Shown: in pieces, positions 25,230-32,239 of the stretch
Numbering within the stretch: the stretch's first letter is position 1
Layout: each line of letters starts with the position of its first letter
Origin: a virus
Virus record (IMG/VR): IMGVR_UViG_3300045996_001085
Coordinates: 1-50,970 of that record
Strand: one strand, 5' to 3'
DNA length: 50,970 nucleotides
Notes under the pieces: model-generated
Database searches by the model: none
What the model was told of the DNA's origin: nothing
What the model saw: the letters and a program-made list of their open reading frames with translations, nothing else
Program-made: the position numbers and the translations under genes

Positions 25230-25622
25230 TTTATAAGTGGAAATGAACTCGGCCGCCCTGATGGCGACATCCTCAAGCATGTTGCCATCCTGGCCCCATT
25301 GAACGGTGCCTTTCCAGTTTCCGCCTTCCTGCTCAATTAGGGTTTCGGTGACGTTGTCGCCATCGATGATGCGGATCCGAAGCTTGATGTGCGAGTCGCC
25401 GGCGAATGGGCCAAGAAATATTCGCTTGCCCTTTCCTGAAATATCGATGCTTTCAATGATCGGCTCGACTTTCACGCCTTCAGGCAGCGCCTGAACTGCC
25501 GGCAGCGTGTATTCGTCCAATCGTTCCTGAACCGCTTCGGCTTCGTCACCCGTGACGGGTAGCAGTTCGCCTGCCGAGACTGGCTGAGCAATAAGCAGCG
25601 CGAAGCAACATAGAAGCTTCAT
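25212..25622 (-). CDS. Secreted/periplasmic protein, moron-like
   Basis: 136 aa on the opposite strand to all neighbours. It has a clear Sec signal peptide (MKLLCCFALLIAQPVSA, cleavage before GEL). The mature part is alpha/beta with VKVEPIIESIDISGKGKRI, HIKLRIRIIDG and a C-terminal GNMLEDVAIRAAEFI helix, a pattern loosely like DUF4410 envelope proteins. An AGGAGGG Shine-Dalgarno sits five bases before the ATG. A separate promoter and opposite orientation inside the late region are hallmarks of a lysogenic-conversion gene. Target unknown; envelope or superinfection effects are conjecture. Confidence 0.75.
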   Translation of the reverse strand: MKLLCCFALLIAQPVSAGELLPVTGDEAEAVQERLDEYTLPAVQALPEGVKVEPIIESIDISGKGKRIFLGPFAGDSHIKLRIRIIDGDNVTETLIEQEGGNWKGTVQWGQDGNMLEDVAIRAAEFISTYKSGARQ

Positions 25623-25643
25623 AGACCCTCCTGTGTCCCACGG

Positions 25644-25671
25644 ACTCTACGGGAGCGGCGTGATTTTGCAA
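25644..25671 (-). promoter_or_regulatory. Candidate sigma70 promoter for the secreted moron
   Basis: On the minus strand, TTGCAA (25666-25671) and TAGAGT (25644-25649) are separated by 16 bases. Each matches four of six consensus bases. Predicted +1 is near 25637, giving a leader of about 15 bases that contains the AGGAGGG site. This would allow expression independent of the plus-strand late operon, as usual for morons. Confidence 0.45.
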
Positions 25672-25692
25672 ATTGATCCGTTGGAGATGTGA

Positions 25693-27393
25693 ATGCCATC
25701 AACCGCAACGTCGATTCTCGACGGGCTTTCGACCAGTGTGGCAGTGAAGGCCCCGTGTCGAACTGTCGCCATATCGAACATCACGCTCGCTGGCCTGCAG
25801 ACGATCAGCGGGTATACAACCGTCGAAGACGATCGTGTGCTGGTCAAGGGACAGACTGACCCTGTAGAAAACGGCATCTACATGGCGAGTACTGGCCAGT
25901 GGAGGCGTTCAAAGGATGCTGACGGCAATAGAGATTTGGTTCAGGGAACGCGGGTAATCGTCCGAAGCTCCACCGTAGATGGCGCTGAGTACGAGCTCAC
26001 GACCGCCAACCCGATCGTCATCGGCACAACCGCGCTCACGTTCGAGCTGCGGTACGGCGCGAACGCGACTTGGGATCAAACGGAAGACGAAATCGCGGCC
26101 GGCGTGACGCCGATCAACACCGGCATTGAGCCCGGGTATGTCTACCGCTATGGGTCAAATGCGGTTCCAGGCACGACGAATATGACTTCCGCCATTCAGG
26201 CGGCGCTTGATGCAAATGATGTCGTGTACCTACCAAACGACGACATGGCATTCACTAATGTCACGATCCCGGCGAATCGAACGGTTATTGGTCAAGGTCC
26301 ACGCAACAGCCGCCTGATTCAAACCGCTGGAACGACTGGATACGCGATTGAGTTCGAGGACTTGTCTTCGTCAGACATCTCTGAAGGCGCCACTTGGTTC
26401 AAAGGATTCGCCGTTCATGTGGCCACGACTTCGCATGGTATTCACATGGATGGAGTCAACGCCTCCATGTTTCTGACTGACAACTTCCGGCTCTACTCGA
26501 GGCATGCTGAGTCTCTTGGGAGTCCACCGTACTCGACAACGGCAAATCAGCGCGGTATTTACATTCAAAACGGCAGTGCCGGATCAATCTTCTTCGCGCA
26601 CCACCGCAACCTAGAAATTCGGTCGTTCGACATCGCGATCGATGCGGACGACATAATCAACGAATGGTGCATCCACGGCTGGATACTCGATTGCAGAATT
26701 GCTGTCAGGCTCACCGACTGCAGCACCTGGGATCTTAGCGGACTTACGGTCGAGACCGGAGTCGAGAACGCGCGTGCTCTGCAAACATTTGGCGCTGTCT
26801 CCAATATCAAATGGATTGGCGGGCGCTGGGAACTCACGCAGGCAGGTTGCTACGGATTAGAAGGGGATGGAAGCACGACCGGCGGCAATTGGAGGCTCGC
26901 TGCTATCAACGTATTGATCACCGGGGATGGCTCAGCGATCCCGGGGCAGAAGTGGACCGGAACGCTCCCAAATGATGTCGTCTTCGAAGGAACGGATACC
27001 GTTGGACCGTTCATGGTTATTCCCAACGCAAACCAGACACACCGCATGCCTCAGCGGATTGCTATTGGTGGATCAGGGCTCGGTAACGGCCGCATCACAA
27101 TTGGACGCGATTCAGGTGCCGCTGACGGCACGTTCGAGCACGATGGTACGCATCACGTCATCACTGCCGGCAACTCGCTCAAGCTCCGCGGTGATGGTAC
27201 GTCGAACGATCGACTGGAGGTGAATGGCACGCGAGTAATTGTCACGGGAGCGGATGGCGCAACCGGGTACACCGCTGCTCTGCGCTTCGGCACAAACTCA
27301 TACCTATGGGTCGACTCCACCGGTGATCTTCGTATCAAGCAAGGCACGCCGACCAGCGACACAGATGGCAGTGTTGTTGGTACACAGTCCTAG
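25693..27393 (+). CDS. Tail spike/fibre with right-handed beta-helix
   Basis: 566 aa. Residues 14-117 form the recognisable phage-appendage N-terminus: VAVKAPCRTVAISNITLAGL, DDRVLVKGQTDPVENGIYMAS, then TTALTFELRYG. Residues 160-430 look like a pectate-lyase-type beta-helix, starting with AIQAALDANDVVYLPNDDMAF and NRTVIGQGPRNSRL and continuing with short repeated strands. The C-terminal part is a beta domain (RITIGRDSGAADGTF, DRLEVNGTRVIV). It probably binds and cleaves host surface polysaccharide. It follows the ejection genes and precedes lysis genes. Confidence 0.85.
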   Translation: MPSTATSILDGLSTSVAVKAPCRTVAISNITLAGLQTISGYTTVEDDRVLVKGQTDPVENGIYMASTGQWRRSKDADGNRDLVQGTRVIVRSSTVDGAEYELTTANPIVIGTTALTFELRYGANATWDQTEDEIAAGVTPINTGIEPGYVYRYGSNAVPGTTNMTSAIQAALDANDVVYLPNDDMAFTNVTIPANRTVIGQGPRNSRLIQTAGTTGYAIEFEDLSSSDISEGATWFKGFAVHVATTSHGIHMDGVNASMFLTDNFRLYSRHAESLGSPPYSTTANQRGIYIQNGSAGSIFFAHHRNLEIRSFDIAIDADDIINEWCIHGWILDCRIAVRLTDCSTWDLSGLTVETGVENARALQTFGAVSNIKWIGGRWELTQAGCYGLEGDGSTTGGNWRLAAINVLITGDGSAIPGQKWTGTLPNDVVFEGTDTVGPFMVIPNANQTHRMPQRIAIGGSGLGNGRITIGRDSGAADGTFEHDGTHHVITAGNSLKLRGDGTSNDRLEVNGTRVIVTGADGATGYTAALRFGTNSYLWVDSTGDLRIKQGTPTSDTDGSVVGTQS

Positions 27394-27396
27394 AGC

Positions 27397-27882
27397 ATGG
27401 ACACGCAGCTTCCAGATGATTTCGATCCGACGAAGCTAGTTGACGATCCCGATCAAATGCAGCAACCACCCGAAAGCGGCAATGAAAAGAATCAGAGCAA
27501 CGGTTCGAAGCGCAATCGCCCCGATAAGGTAGAGGAATCTATGCATCCTTGGGACCTCCTCCGTAAGCACATCTTTGCCGGCAGCTGTTGTACCGGTGTC
27601 GCTGTTCTTTACGCTCTATCGAGCTGGGATCACGGGTGGATCCCGGGCCTGCAAAGTCCGTTCGCTTCGTCGAGTGAGTTTCAGAAGTCGAGAGATGAAA
27701 TGACGTCGCTGAAGAGTGATGTGAACGAGATAGTTATTTTGAGCATCGCCAGGGCCATCCGTGATCTGCAAGACGAAATGTGTGAGGGCTGGACGCGTTC
27801 TAAAGCCGATCGGCTGGACGAGCTGCAGTACAAGTATCAGGCGCGAACTGGCAACCGATATCCTGATCGGCAGCGTTGCTGA
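27397..27882 (+). CDS. Membrane protein of the lysis region
   Basis: 161 aa: a charged, disordered N-terminus (residues 1-50), one hydrophobic segment (HIFAGSCCTGVAVLYALSS, about 57-75) and a C-terminal helical domain (SLKSDVNEIVILSIARAIRDLQDEM). This N-in, one-TM, periplasmic-helix topology would suit a spanin-type or lysis-regulating protein. It starts three bases after the tail spike stop. No family is recognised. Confidence 0.6.
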   Translation: MDTQLPDDFDPTKLVDDPDQMQQPPESGNEKNQSNGSKRNRPDKVEESMHPWDLLRKHIFAGSCCTGVAVLYALSSWDHGWIPGLQSPFASSSEFQKSRDEMTSLKSDVNEIVILSIARAIRDLQDEMCEGWTRSKADRLDELQYKYQARTGNRYPDRQRC

Positions 27883-27904
27883 TGTCACGTAGGCGAAAGT
27901 GCTA

Positions 27905-27997
27905 ATGGCGCAGATCACTTGGTTTGCGTGCTGGTTCGTGATGGCTTGCGTTGTTGGATGGACAAATCGAAATGATTGCAATCGAGCGGATTATTGA
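27905..27997 (+). CDS. Possible 30-aa membrane peptide
   Basis: ATG at 27905, stop TGA at 27995-27997. The peptide has a hydrophobic stretch of about 18 residues (ITWFACWFVMACVVGWT) and overlaps the start of the lysozyme gene by 26 bases. Small overlapping membrane peptides are frequent in lysis cassettes, but there is no strong ribosome site and this may be chance. Confidence 0.3.
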   Translation: MAQITWFACWFVMACVVGWTNRNDCNRADY

Positions 27998-28406
27998 CCG
28001 CCTAGTGGACGATGAAGGCGAAGTGCTTCACGCCTACGAAGATCATCGTGGCTTCATCACTATCGGCGTCGGGCGCTTGATTGATCGTAAGCGCGGAGGC
28101 GGGATTACTCGCGATGAATCGCGCTACCTGCTTGCGAACGACATCCGAAAGTGGATCGCGATTGCTGGCCAGTGGGGCTGGTTCGAAGCGCTGAGCTGGC
28201 CGAGGCAGGGCGTCATTATATGCATGCTCCACCAGCTCGGTGCCCGTGGCGTTGCTAATTTCGGAAAGATGATCGCCGCACTCGCCAGAAGTGACTTTGA
28301 GACCGCGGCCGACGAGATGCTTGACAGCGCTTGGCATCGAGATCCAAAGACCCAGAAACGATGTGAGCTTATGGCGCAGATCATGCGCTCTGGAGAGTGG
28401 CAATGA
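27972..28406 (+). CDS. Endolysin, GH24 (T4-type) lysozyme
   Basis: 144 aa from ATG at 27972 (an in-frame TTG at 27951 exists). The GH24 catalytic signature lies at the N-terminus: Glu in LVDDEGEVL, Asp in AYEDHRG and Thr in FITIGVGRL, matching the T4 E11-D20-T26 spacing pattern. SWPRQGVIICMLHQLGARGVANF corresponds to the conserved central helix. No signal or SAR anchor is seen, so release should depend on the holin. It cleaves the MurNAc-GlcNAc bond of peptidoglycan. Confidence 0.9.
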   Translation: MIAIERIIDRLVDDEGEVLHAYEDHRGFITIGVGRLIDRKRGGGITRDESRYLLANDIRKWIAIAGQWGWFEALSWPRQGVIICMLHQLGARGVANFGKMIAALARSDFETAADEMLDSAWHRDPKTQKRCELMAQIMRSGEWQ

Positions 28407-28606
28407 AGATGTTAGTAGTTTTTTGGGTCGAGCACGGGACTAAGATCATCGGCACGCTCGCAACGTTTGTTGCAACGGGCCTGCTGATCGAGGGACTCAT
28501 CCCTGCCGACCATATGAAGTATTGGCTCTTCGCGAATGCGCTGCTAGGTGGCGCCACCGTGAAGCGTGGATTCACCAACGGTTCGAAAGGGGCACCCAGT
28601 GCGTAA
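28403..28606 (+). CDS. Holin-like protein
   Basis: 67 aa, ATG overlapping the lysozyme stop (ATGA). Two hydrophobic segments are visible (residues 11-27, IIGTLATFVATGLLIEG, and 35-47, YWLFANALLGGAT), with a basic, polar C-terminus (KRGFTNGSKG). This is the size and topology of a class II holin. It lies next to the endolysin, which it would release through the inner membrane. Confidence 0.7.
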   Translation: MKMLVVFWVEHGTKIIGTLATFVATGLLIEGLIPADHMKYWLFANALLGGATVKRGFTNGSKGAPSA

Positions 28607-28928
28607 ATTGCTTGTCCTTCCATTTCTTCTACTGCTGACGGCATGTGCCGCGCTCGGCGTGCCAAAGGCTGACACGTTTAATAAGCAAGTCGTCGTAGCC
28701 AATGGCATCGTGGAATCGGTCGCTACGACTGCAGCGTCATTGCATGCGGCCGGCAAAATTTCGGACGTTGAACGAACCAGCGTTTACAACCAGGGGACCG
28801 AGGCACGAGCCGGTATCGAAGTCGTGCGCCAGTTGCACGCGACCGATCCGCTAAGCGCGGAGAACCGACTCAACACCATCATCGTTGCGCTCACTGCGCT
28901 GCAGACACGACTGGAGGCTAAGCAATGA
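28599..28928 (+). CDS. Small lipoprotein of the lysis region
   Basis: 109 aa from GTG at 28599. The N-terminus MRKLLVLPFLLLLTACAALG has a lipobox (LLTAC), so Cys at about residue 16 should be acylated. The mature part is a helical repeat-like region (TFNKQVVVANGIVESVATTAASL, DVERTSVYNQGTEARAGIEVV). From memory, similar lipoproteins lie after holin genes in related phages. It could be the outer-membrane spanin partner (Rz1-like) although it is not Pro-rich. Confidence 0.7.
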   Translation: MRKLLVLPFLLLLTACAALGVPKADTFNKQVVVANGIVESVATTAASLHAAGKISDVERTSVYNQGTEARAGIEVVRQLHATDPLSAENRLNTIIVALTALQTRLEAKQ

Positions 28929-29095
28929 ACAACGCTCTCATCCTGGCGCAACTGCTACTGCAGTACGCGACCAAGGCTCAGGAAATCGCACAGCTGTTTG
29001 CGGCAGCGAATGCCGAAGGGCGGGACGTCACGGACGAAGAAGTCGATGCGTCAGGTCTTAAGGCCGACGTGGCGCTGGCTAAGCTGAAAGGTTAG
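28925..29095 (+). CDS. Small phage protein at the end of the lysis operon
   Basis: 56 aa, ATGA overlap with the lipoprotein stop; TAG at 29093-29095. Residues 1-30 are a helix (LILAQLLLQYATKAQEIAQLFAAA) and the second half is acidic then basic (GRDVTDEEVDASGLKADVALAKLK). It has no TM segment. Tight coupling to its neighbour supports it despite the length. Function unknown. Confidence 0.6.
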   Translation: MNNALILAQLLLQYATKAQEIAQLFAAANAEGRDVTDEEVDASGLKADVALAKLKG

Positions 29096-29096
29096 C

Positions 29097-29270
29097 TCAC
29101 CACTGTCGTTCGGCCCAGGCGCAATCGGAGCAGCGATTAGAACTCCATCGGGTCTTGTGCCTGCAGTCCACACAGAAGCGCTCGTCAGTTGGATCGCACC
29201 AATGAAAAATGATCGCGCCGACTAGTCCGCTGATAGAAGCGGCTATTGCCAAGTATGCGATCCATTCCAT
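29097..29270 (-). CDS. Small membrane protein with two CxxC pairs
   Basis: 57 aa from ATG at 29270; a TTG at 29306 would add 12 residues. One TM helix (WIAYLAIAASISGLVGAIIF) is followed by a soluble tail with two Cys pairs (FCVDC and RCSDC) that could hold a zinc ion. It is convergent with the lysis operon, leaving one base between stops. Function unknown; it may be expressed from the prophage. Confidence 0.5.
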   Translation of the reverse strand: MEWIAYLAIAASISGLVGAIIFHWCDPTDERFCVDCRHKTRWSSNRCSDCAWAERQW

Positions 29271-29380
29271 TGTTTGTTGTATTTGAGCGCCCTGATGATG
29301 AGTCAATCTATAGCGTCGGCGACTTCATTACAAATGTTTTGTTTGGCGTTTCCGCGGTGTTTGTTTCCAATGTCGGCACA

Positions 29381-29875
29381 TCATACAGATGTTTCCTGAA
29401 GGTTAATCACTAGAGACAGGTCAACGTGCATCTTTGCAAGTAGGCGACAGACCGTTTTTAGCGGTAGTTTAGTGCGCGTGGCGATCTGTCTAGAGCTGAC
29501 GCCGGCTGTGCGATGAATGAATATGGATCTGTGAGGTTCGCGCAGCGTGCTGAGATATTGCATCACCGCATCGCGCTTGCGGTTTTCAGTGAGAACGGAG
29601 GCCGCTTTCGCAGCGCCAAACAACAGCGATAGGTCGACGGGCTGATCGCCCTGTACATCAACCGCCGCGCGGATCTTGGCGGTAACTAGATCCGAGACCG
29701 CCTTCAGGCGAGTATCGCTCATCCCCTCTACAGCAGCCGGCGTTGGTATCGCATTCGACACGATTTCGGTGACCTCCTTGAGACTCGCGTCACTCGTTGA
29801 GTTCGGCTGACTCGCTATGATGCGTTGCATCATGACTGCTCCCCCGTCCAGTAGGTTTTCGGCAGATTGTGCCAT
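29381..29875 (-). CDS. Sigma-70 region 4-like DNA-binding regulator
   Basis: 164 aa. The C-terminal part (about residues 102-150) reads as a sigma region 4 HTH: DAVMQYLSTLREPHRSIFIH, then GVSSRQIATRTKLPLKTVCRLLAKM. The N-terminal 60 residues are Ser/Thr/Ala-rich and may interact with RNA polymerase. Without region 2 it is unlikely to be a full sigma factor; it may be a late-gene activator like those of P2- or Mu-type phages. It is divergent from an XRE gene, with an inverted repeat between them. Confidence 0.65.
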   Translation of the reverse strand: MAQSAENLLDGGAVMMQRIIASQPNSTSDASLKEVTEIVSNAIPTPAAVEGMSDTRLKAVSDLVTAKIRAAVDVQGDQPVDLSLLFGAAKAASVLTENRKRDAVMQYLSTLREPHRSIFIHRTAGVSSRQIATRTKLPLKTVCRLLAKMHVDLSLVINLQETSV

Positions 29876-29883
29876 TGTGCGCC

Positions 29884-29904
29884 GATTCCCAGATTTCGGG
29901 AATC
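29884..29904. promoter_or_regulatory. Inverted repeat operator in divergent regulatory region
   Basis: GATTCCC-N7-GGGAATC is a perfect 7-bp inverted repeat nine bases upstream of the minus-strand sigma-like gene. A second, shorter repeat (CGGTC-N6-GACCG, 29928-29943) lies just before the TTG of the plus-strand XRE gene. Both are well placed to be operators for one or both of the divergent regulators. No clear -35/-10 pair could be fixed. Confidence 0.5.
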
Positions 29905-29948
29905 ACCTAATGTGAGGTTATTAGCGGCGGTCTTTTGGGACCGTCTAC

Positions 29949-30176
29949 TTGAAATCACTGTACACCCAGCGTCAGGAGCGCCTGCGCGCGATCTTCAAAG
30001 AGGAGCGGCTGAAGGCAGGGATGACCCAAGCTCAGCTGTGCCGGCGGCTAGAGCGCCATCACAATTTCGTCTCGTACGTTGAAAATGGGACGACGATGCT
30101 CGACGCGATCGAATTCATCGAATACGCCGAGGCGCTCGGGTTGGATCCCAAGAAGGTGCTCGGTAAAGTGATCTGA
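29949..30176 (+). CDS. XRE-family transcriptional repressor
   Basis: 75 aa, TTG start. The HTH_3 domain spans most of the protein: RLRAIFKEERLKAGMTQAQL, CRRLERHHNFVSYVENGTTML, then IEFIEYAEALGLDPKKVL. The second and third helices (TQAQLCRRL / HNFVSYVENG) are typical of Cro/C-protein-sized regulators. It has no peptidase or oligomerisation domain. It is translationally coupled (TGATG) to a Cys-rich protein. It is distinct from the CI/Cro pair at 46 kb. Confidence 0.8.
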   Translation: MKSLYTQRQERLRAIFKEERLKAGMTQAQLCRRLERHHNFVSYVENGTTMLDAIEFIEYAEALGLDPKKVLGKVI

Positions 30177-30460
30177 TGAGCTACTCCCCAGGAACCGCAG
30201 AGGCGCTGACTCTTACCGAGTCGGCGTCCCAGATCGCCTATTGCTATTACTGCCAGGCGTGCCCGTTCAAGGAGCGCATCAACCTCACGCGAATCGCTGC
30301 TGACTACCCTATAGAGACGCTGGTCGGGGACTTATTGGGACTGCTGCCGTGTGGAAAATGTGGCAGCACCAAGAAGATCGTGATGACGCTGTGGCTCAAT
30401 GCGACAACGACCGATCGGATGTTGGAGGAGCGGGGCTTCCCTATCTGGGATGACGACTGA
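30176..30460 (+). CDS. Small zinc-ribbon-like protein
   Basis: 94 aa. Two Cys pairs, YCYYCQACPF (residues 22-31) and LPCGKCGS (about 60-67), could form one zinc site. The spacer IAADYPIETLVGDLLGLL is helical. It is coupled to the XRE repressor by TGATG and so may act with it. Its 3' end overlaps the convergent minus-strand gene by 20 bases. No family is recognised. Confidence 0.6.
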   Translation: MSYSPGTAEALTLTESASQIAYCYYCQACPFKERINLTRIAADYPIETLVGDLLGLLPCGKCGSTKKIVMTLWLNATTTDRMLEERGFPIWDDD

Positions 30461-30635
30461 CCCATTCGAGAGGAGCATTACCGCCGTACTTTTGATGCAT
30501 GCGGTACCAGCGTTTCGTCTCCACCATCGCCTTCAGGATCTCGCGCCGGCTCTTGCCGGGCTCCAGCGCCCGCCTCGCTGCCTGGCAGGCGAGGACATGA
30601 TACTTCCACTGCTTCTGGATGCACGGGTGTGTCAT
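30441..30635 (-). CDS. Small basic helical protein (overlapping frame)
   Basis: 64 aa from ATG at 30635. The product is coherent (QKQWKYHVLACQAARRALEP, SRREILKAMVETKRWYRMHQ). It shares 30478-30635 with another minus-strand frame, whose sequence there looks like a non-coding shadow (Pro/Gly/Glu-rich). I therefore prefer this frame for that stretch. Either it starts inside its neighbour, or a frameshift separates two parts of one gene. Confidence 0.55.
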   Translation of the reverse strand: MTHPCIQKQWKYHVLACQAARRALEPGKSRREILKAMVETKRWYRMHQKYGGNAPLEWVSRHPR

Positions 30636-30786
30636 TAATCGAGCATAGCTCGCGGAAACCGGGCGGCATATCCTCCGCCGGATTACAGCGGCATGGGATA
30701 TAGGGCCCACCGCAGACACAGGGGTGCGCCGTGAGCTCGTGTTCTTCGCAGAGCCAGCGCTCACCGCGGCAGACAGGGCAGGTCAC
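30478..30786 (-). CDS. Cys-rich zinc-finger-like protein, doubtful C-terminal part
   Basis: 102 aa from GTG at 30786, which has AGGAGG just upstream. The N-terminal half holds TCPVCRGERWLCEEH and HPCVCGGPYIPCRCNP, a double zinc-binding pattern typical of small phage proteins, up to PPGFRELCSIND. Beyond about 30635 the frame loses protein-like character, while the overlapping frame gains it. The true end may therefore have been lost by mutation or a sequencing error. Confidence 0.5.
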   Translation of the reverse strand: MTCPVCRGERWLCEEHELTAHPCVCGGPYIPCRCNPAEDMPPGFRELCSINDTPVHPEAVEVSCPRLPGSEAGAGARQEPARDPEGDGGDETLVPHASKVRR

Positions 30787-30875
30787 ACTCCCTCCTGAGG
30801 AGTTGGATAGCTTCTGGCCACTGGCAAGCAACTGGCAAGTGACATCCGGTAAGTATCTGATATCATGCGTCCCCT

Positions 30876-32051
30876 CTAGTCATCGTTAGCCACCCTAAGT
30901 CCCTGAATTAGCTCGCAAACCTCTGCCTTGACATGGTGGGGGTCACAGGTTCGATCCCTGTTGCGCGCACCAAAACTTCCATTCGCAACAATGAGTTGCG
31001 GTTTCCGCTGTTCGGACTCGCTGGCCAGTGGCAAGTAAGTGGCAAGCCAGGGCGGCGAAATCTTGCGTAGCAAACGCTCTACGGACGCCGCCGCGGCGCG
31101 CATGTACTCGGGGCGGTAGTGCGCGTAGCGCTCCGTCTCGCCCCCTATAGCGTGTCCCAGCATGCCCTTCACGTCCCACTCGGGGACACCTTCCTTGCGC
31201 AGCCAGATCGACACCGCCTTGCGGATGCCATAGGCGGTCCCTTTGACCTTTGCTCGAGCGCTGATCCGGCGGAACGTCATCTTGAATCCCTTCAACTGCC
31301 GGCCGCGCCATTGGATGATCGGCCCCACGGAACGCTGATCGTTCAGATAGGCAAGGGCTGGAGCGCACAAGGGAGCCTTCGCGCGGCGCTTCTTCGTGAC
31401 CTTTCGACCAGGCACGACGTAGTCGACGACGCCGGTCTCAGCATCCAGGCGATCCCATGTAAGGTCCAGCGTGGCGCCCGGCCGGCAAGCCGTTGCCAAG
31501 GCCAGCAGAAAAAATCGGCGCTCGTGCTCATGGACGCACGCGTTCGCCAGCGCGGCGAGCTCGGCGACTTCAAACGGCTTCACGCCTTCCCCATCTGCCG
31601 CCTGCATCTTGAACATGGGCGGCATAGAGGGGATCTCGCCAGCGTCGAACGTCCACTTCACCGCGGCGCGCACCACGCCCCATCGACGGCGCTGCGTGTT
31701 CGGTTTCTTCGCCAACTTCTCGACGAACTCTTTCTGCCGCGGGATCGACCAGTGGAATAGACGCGTCTCGGGCTCGTGCTCGCAGATCAGCCCCATCACC
31801 TGTCGTACGGTCTCGGCCGAGAAGACGTGCTGACCGTGGTGCTGGTAGTAGCGAAGCATGATCTTGACCAGCGTCGCATCGTTCATCACCTGCCGCTGAG
31901 GCAGCTTCAGGATGTGCTCGGCGAGCTTCCTTTCGGCGACTTCGCGATCCGTCGTGCGAGTACTAAAGCGCTCGCATTGTCCAGTTCGCTCGTCGTACTC
32001 GTATATGTACCAGTTGGGGCTGCCTTCTCTTGGGCCGAGGTAGCAGTGCAT
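30876..32051 (-). CDS. int: Tyrosine-family phage integrase
   Basis: 391 aa from ATG at 32051 (MHCYLGPREGSPNWYIYEYD); longer upstream starts lie inside xis. Catalytic features are Arg I in ATACRPGATLDLTW, the box II region TAYGIRKAVSIWL (Arg present, the usual His replaced by Tyr), LGHAIGG, and the nucleophile in TERYAHYRPEY. An N-terminal arm-binding and a core-binding domain precede these. The last 31 residues (GARNRDRTCDPHHVK, then 16 more) are encoded by the antisense of the attP core and beyond. It catalyses integration and, with Xis, excision. Confidence 0.93.
   Translation of the reverse strand: MHCYLGPREGSPNWYIYEYDERTGQCERFSTRTTDREVAERKLAEHILKLPQRQVMNDATLVKIMLRYYQHHGQHVFSAETVRQVMGLICEHEPETRLFHWSIPRQKEFVEKLAKKPNTQRRRWGVVRAAVKWTFDAGEIPSMPPMFKMQAADGEGVKPFEVAELAALANACVHEHERRFFLLALATACRPGATLDLTWDRLDAETGVVDYVVPGRKVTKKRRAKAPLCAPALAYLNDQRSVGPIIQWRGRQLKGFKMTFRRISARAKVKGTAYGIRKAVSIWLRKEGVPEWDVKGMLGHAIGGETERYAHYRPEYMRAAAASVERLLRKISPPWLATYLPLASESEQRKPQLIVANGSFGARNRDRTCDPHHVKAEVCELIQGLRVANDD
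30926..30972 (+). other. attP: attP core: 3' part of a tRNA-Val(GAC) gene
   Basis: On the plus strand the sequence runs from within the anticodon arm (CCTTGACATGGTGG, anticodon GAC) through variable loop and T arm (ACAGG-TTCGATC-CCTGT) to the acceptor 3' strand TGCGCGC, A and CCA. The 5' half of a tRNA is absent and bases before 30926 do not pair, so it is not a functional tRNA gene. A 3'-tRNA fragment at the integrase gene is the classic attP core of a phage that integrates into, and restores, a host tRNA gene. Confidence 0.88.
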
Positions 32052-32227
32052 TCTTGGCTCCGCAGGTACTCTTTGATGTGTTTGTCGGTCGTGTAGACCT
32101 TTTTGCCGACGCGAGTAAACCCCAGCAGTCGCCTCCGGCGCAACCGCCCGACCGTGGCCGGCGAGCACCGCAGTGGGATTGCGGCCTCATCGTCGTTGTA
32201 CAGTTTGGGCAGTTCAGTGACGTCCAT
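31907..32227 (-). CDS. xis: Excisionase-like HTH protein
   Basis: 106 aa. Residues 8-58 are a MerR/excisionase-type winged helix (LYNDDEAAIPLRCSPATVGRL, then LLGFTRVGKKVYTTDKHIKEYL). The Ser/Thr-rich C-terminal half overlaps the int start by 145 bases in another frame and may be flexible. It lies directly before int on the same strand, the usual arrangement for coupled directionality control. Confidence 0.75.
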   Translation of the reverse strand: MDVTELPKLYNDDEAAIPLRCSPATVGRLRRRRLLGFTRVGKKVYTTDKHIKEYLRSQECTATSAQEKAAPTGTYTSTTSELDNASALVLARRIAKSPKGSSPSTS

Positions 32228-32239
32228 GGGCTCAGCCGG

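Noticed and set aside
30926-30972. A complete tRNA-Val gene
   Set aside because: Only the 3' half is present; bases upstream do not form the D arm or 5' acceptor strand, so it is an attachment core.
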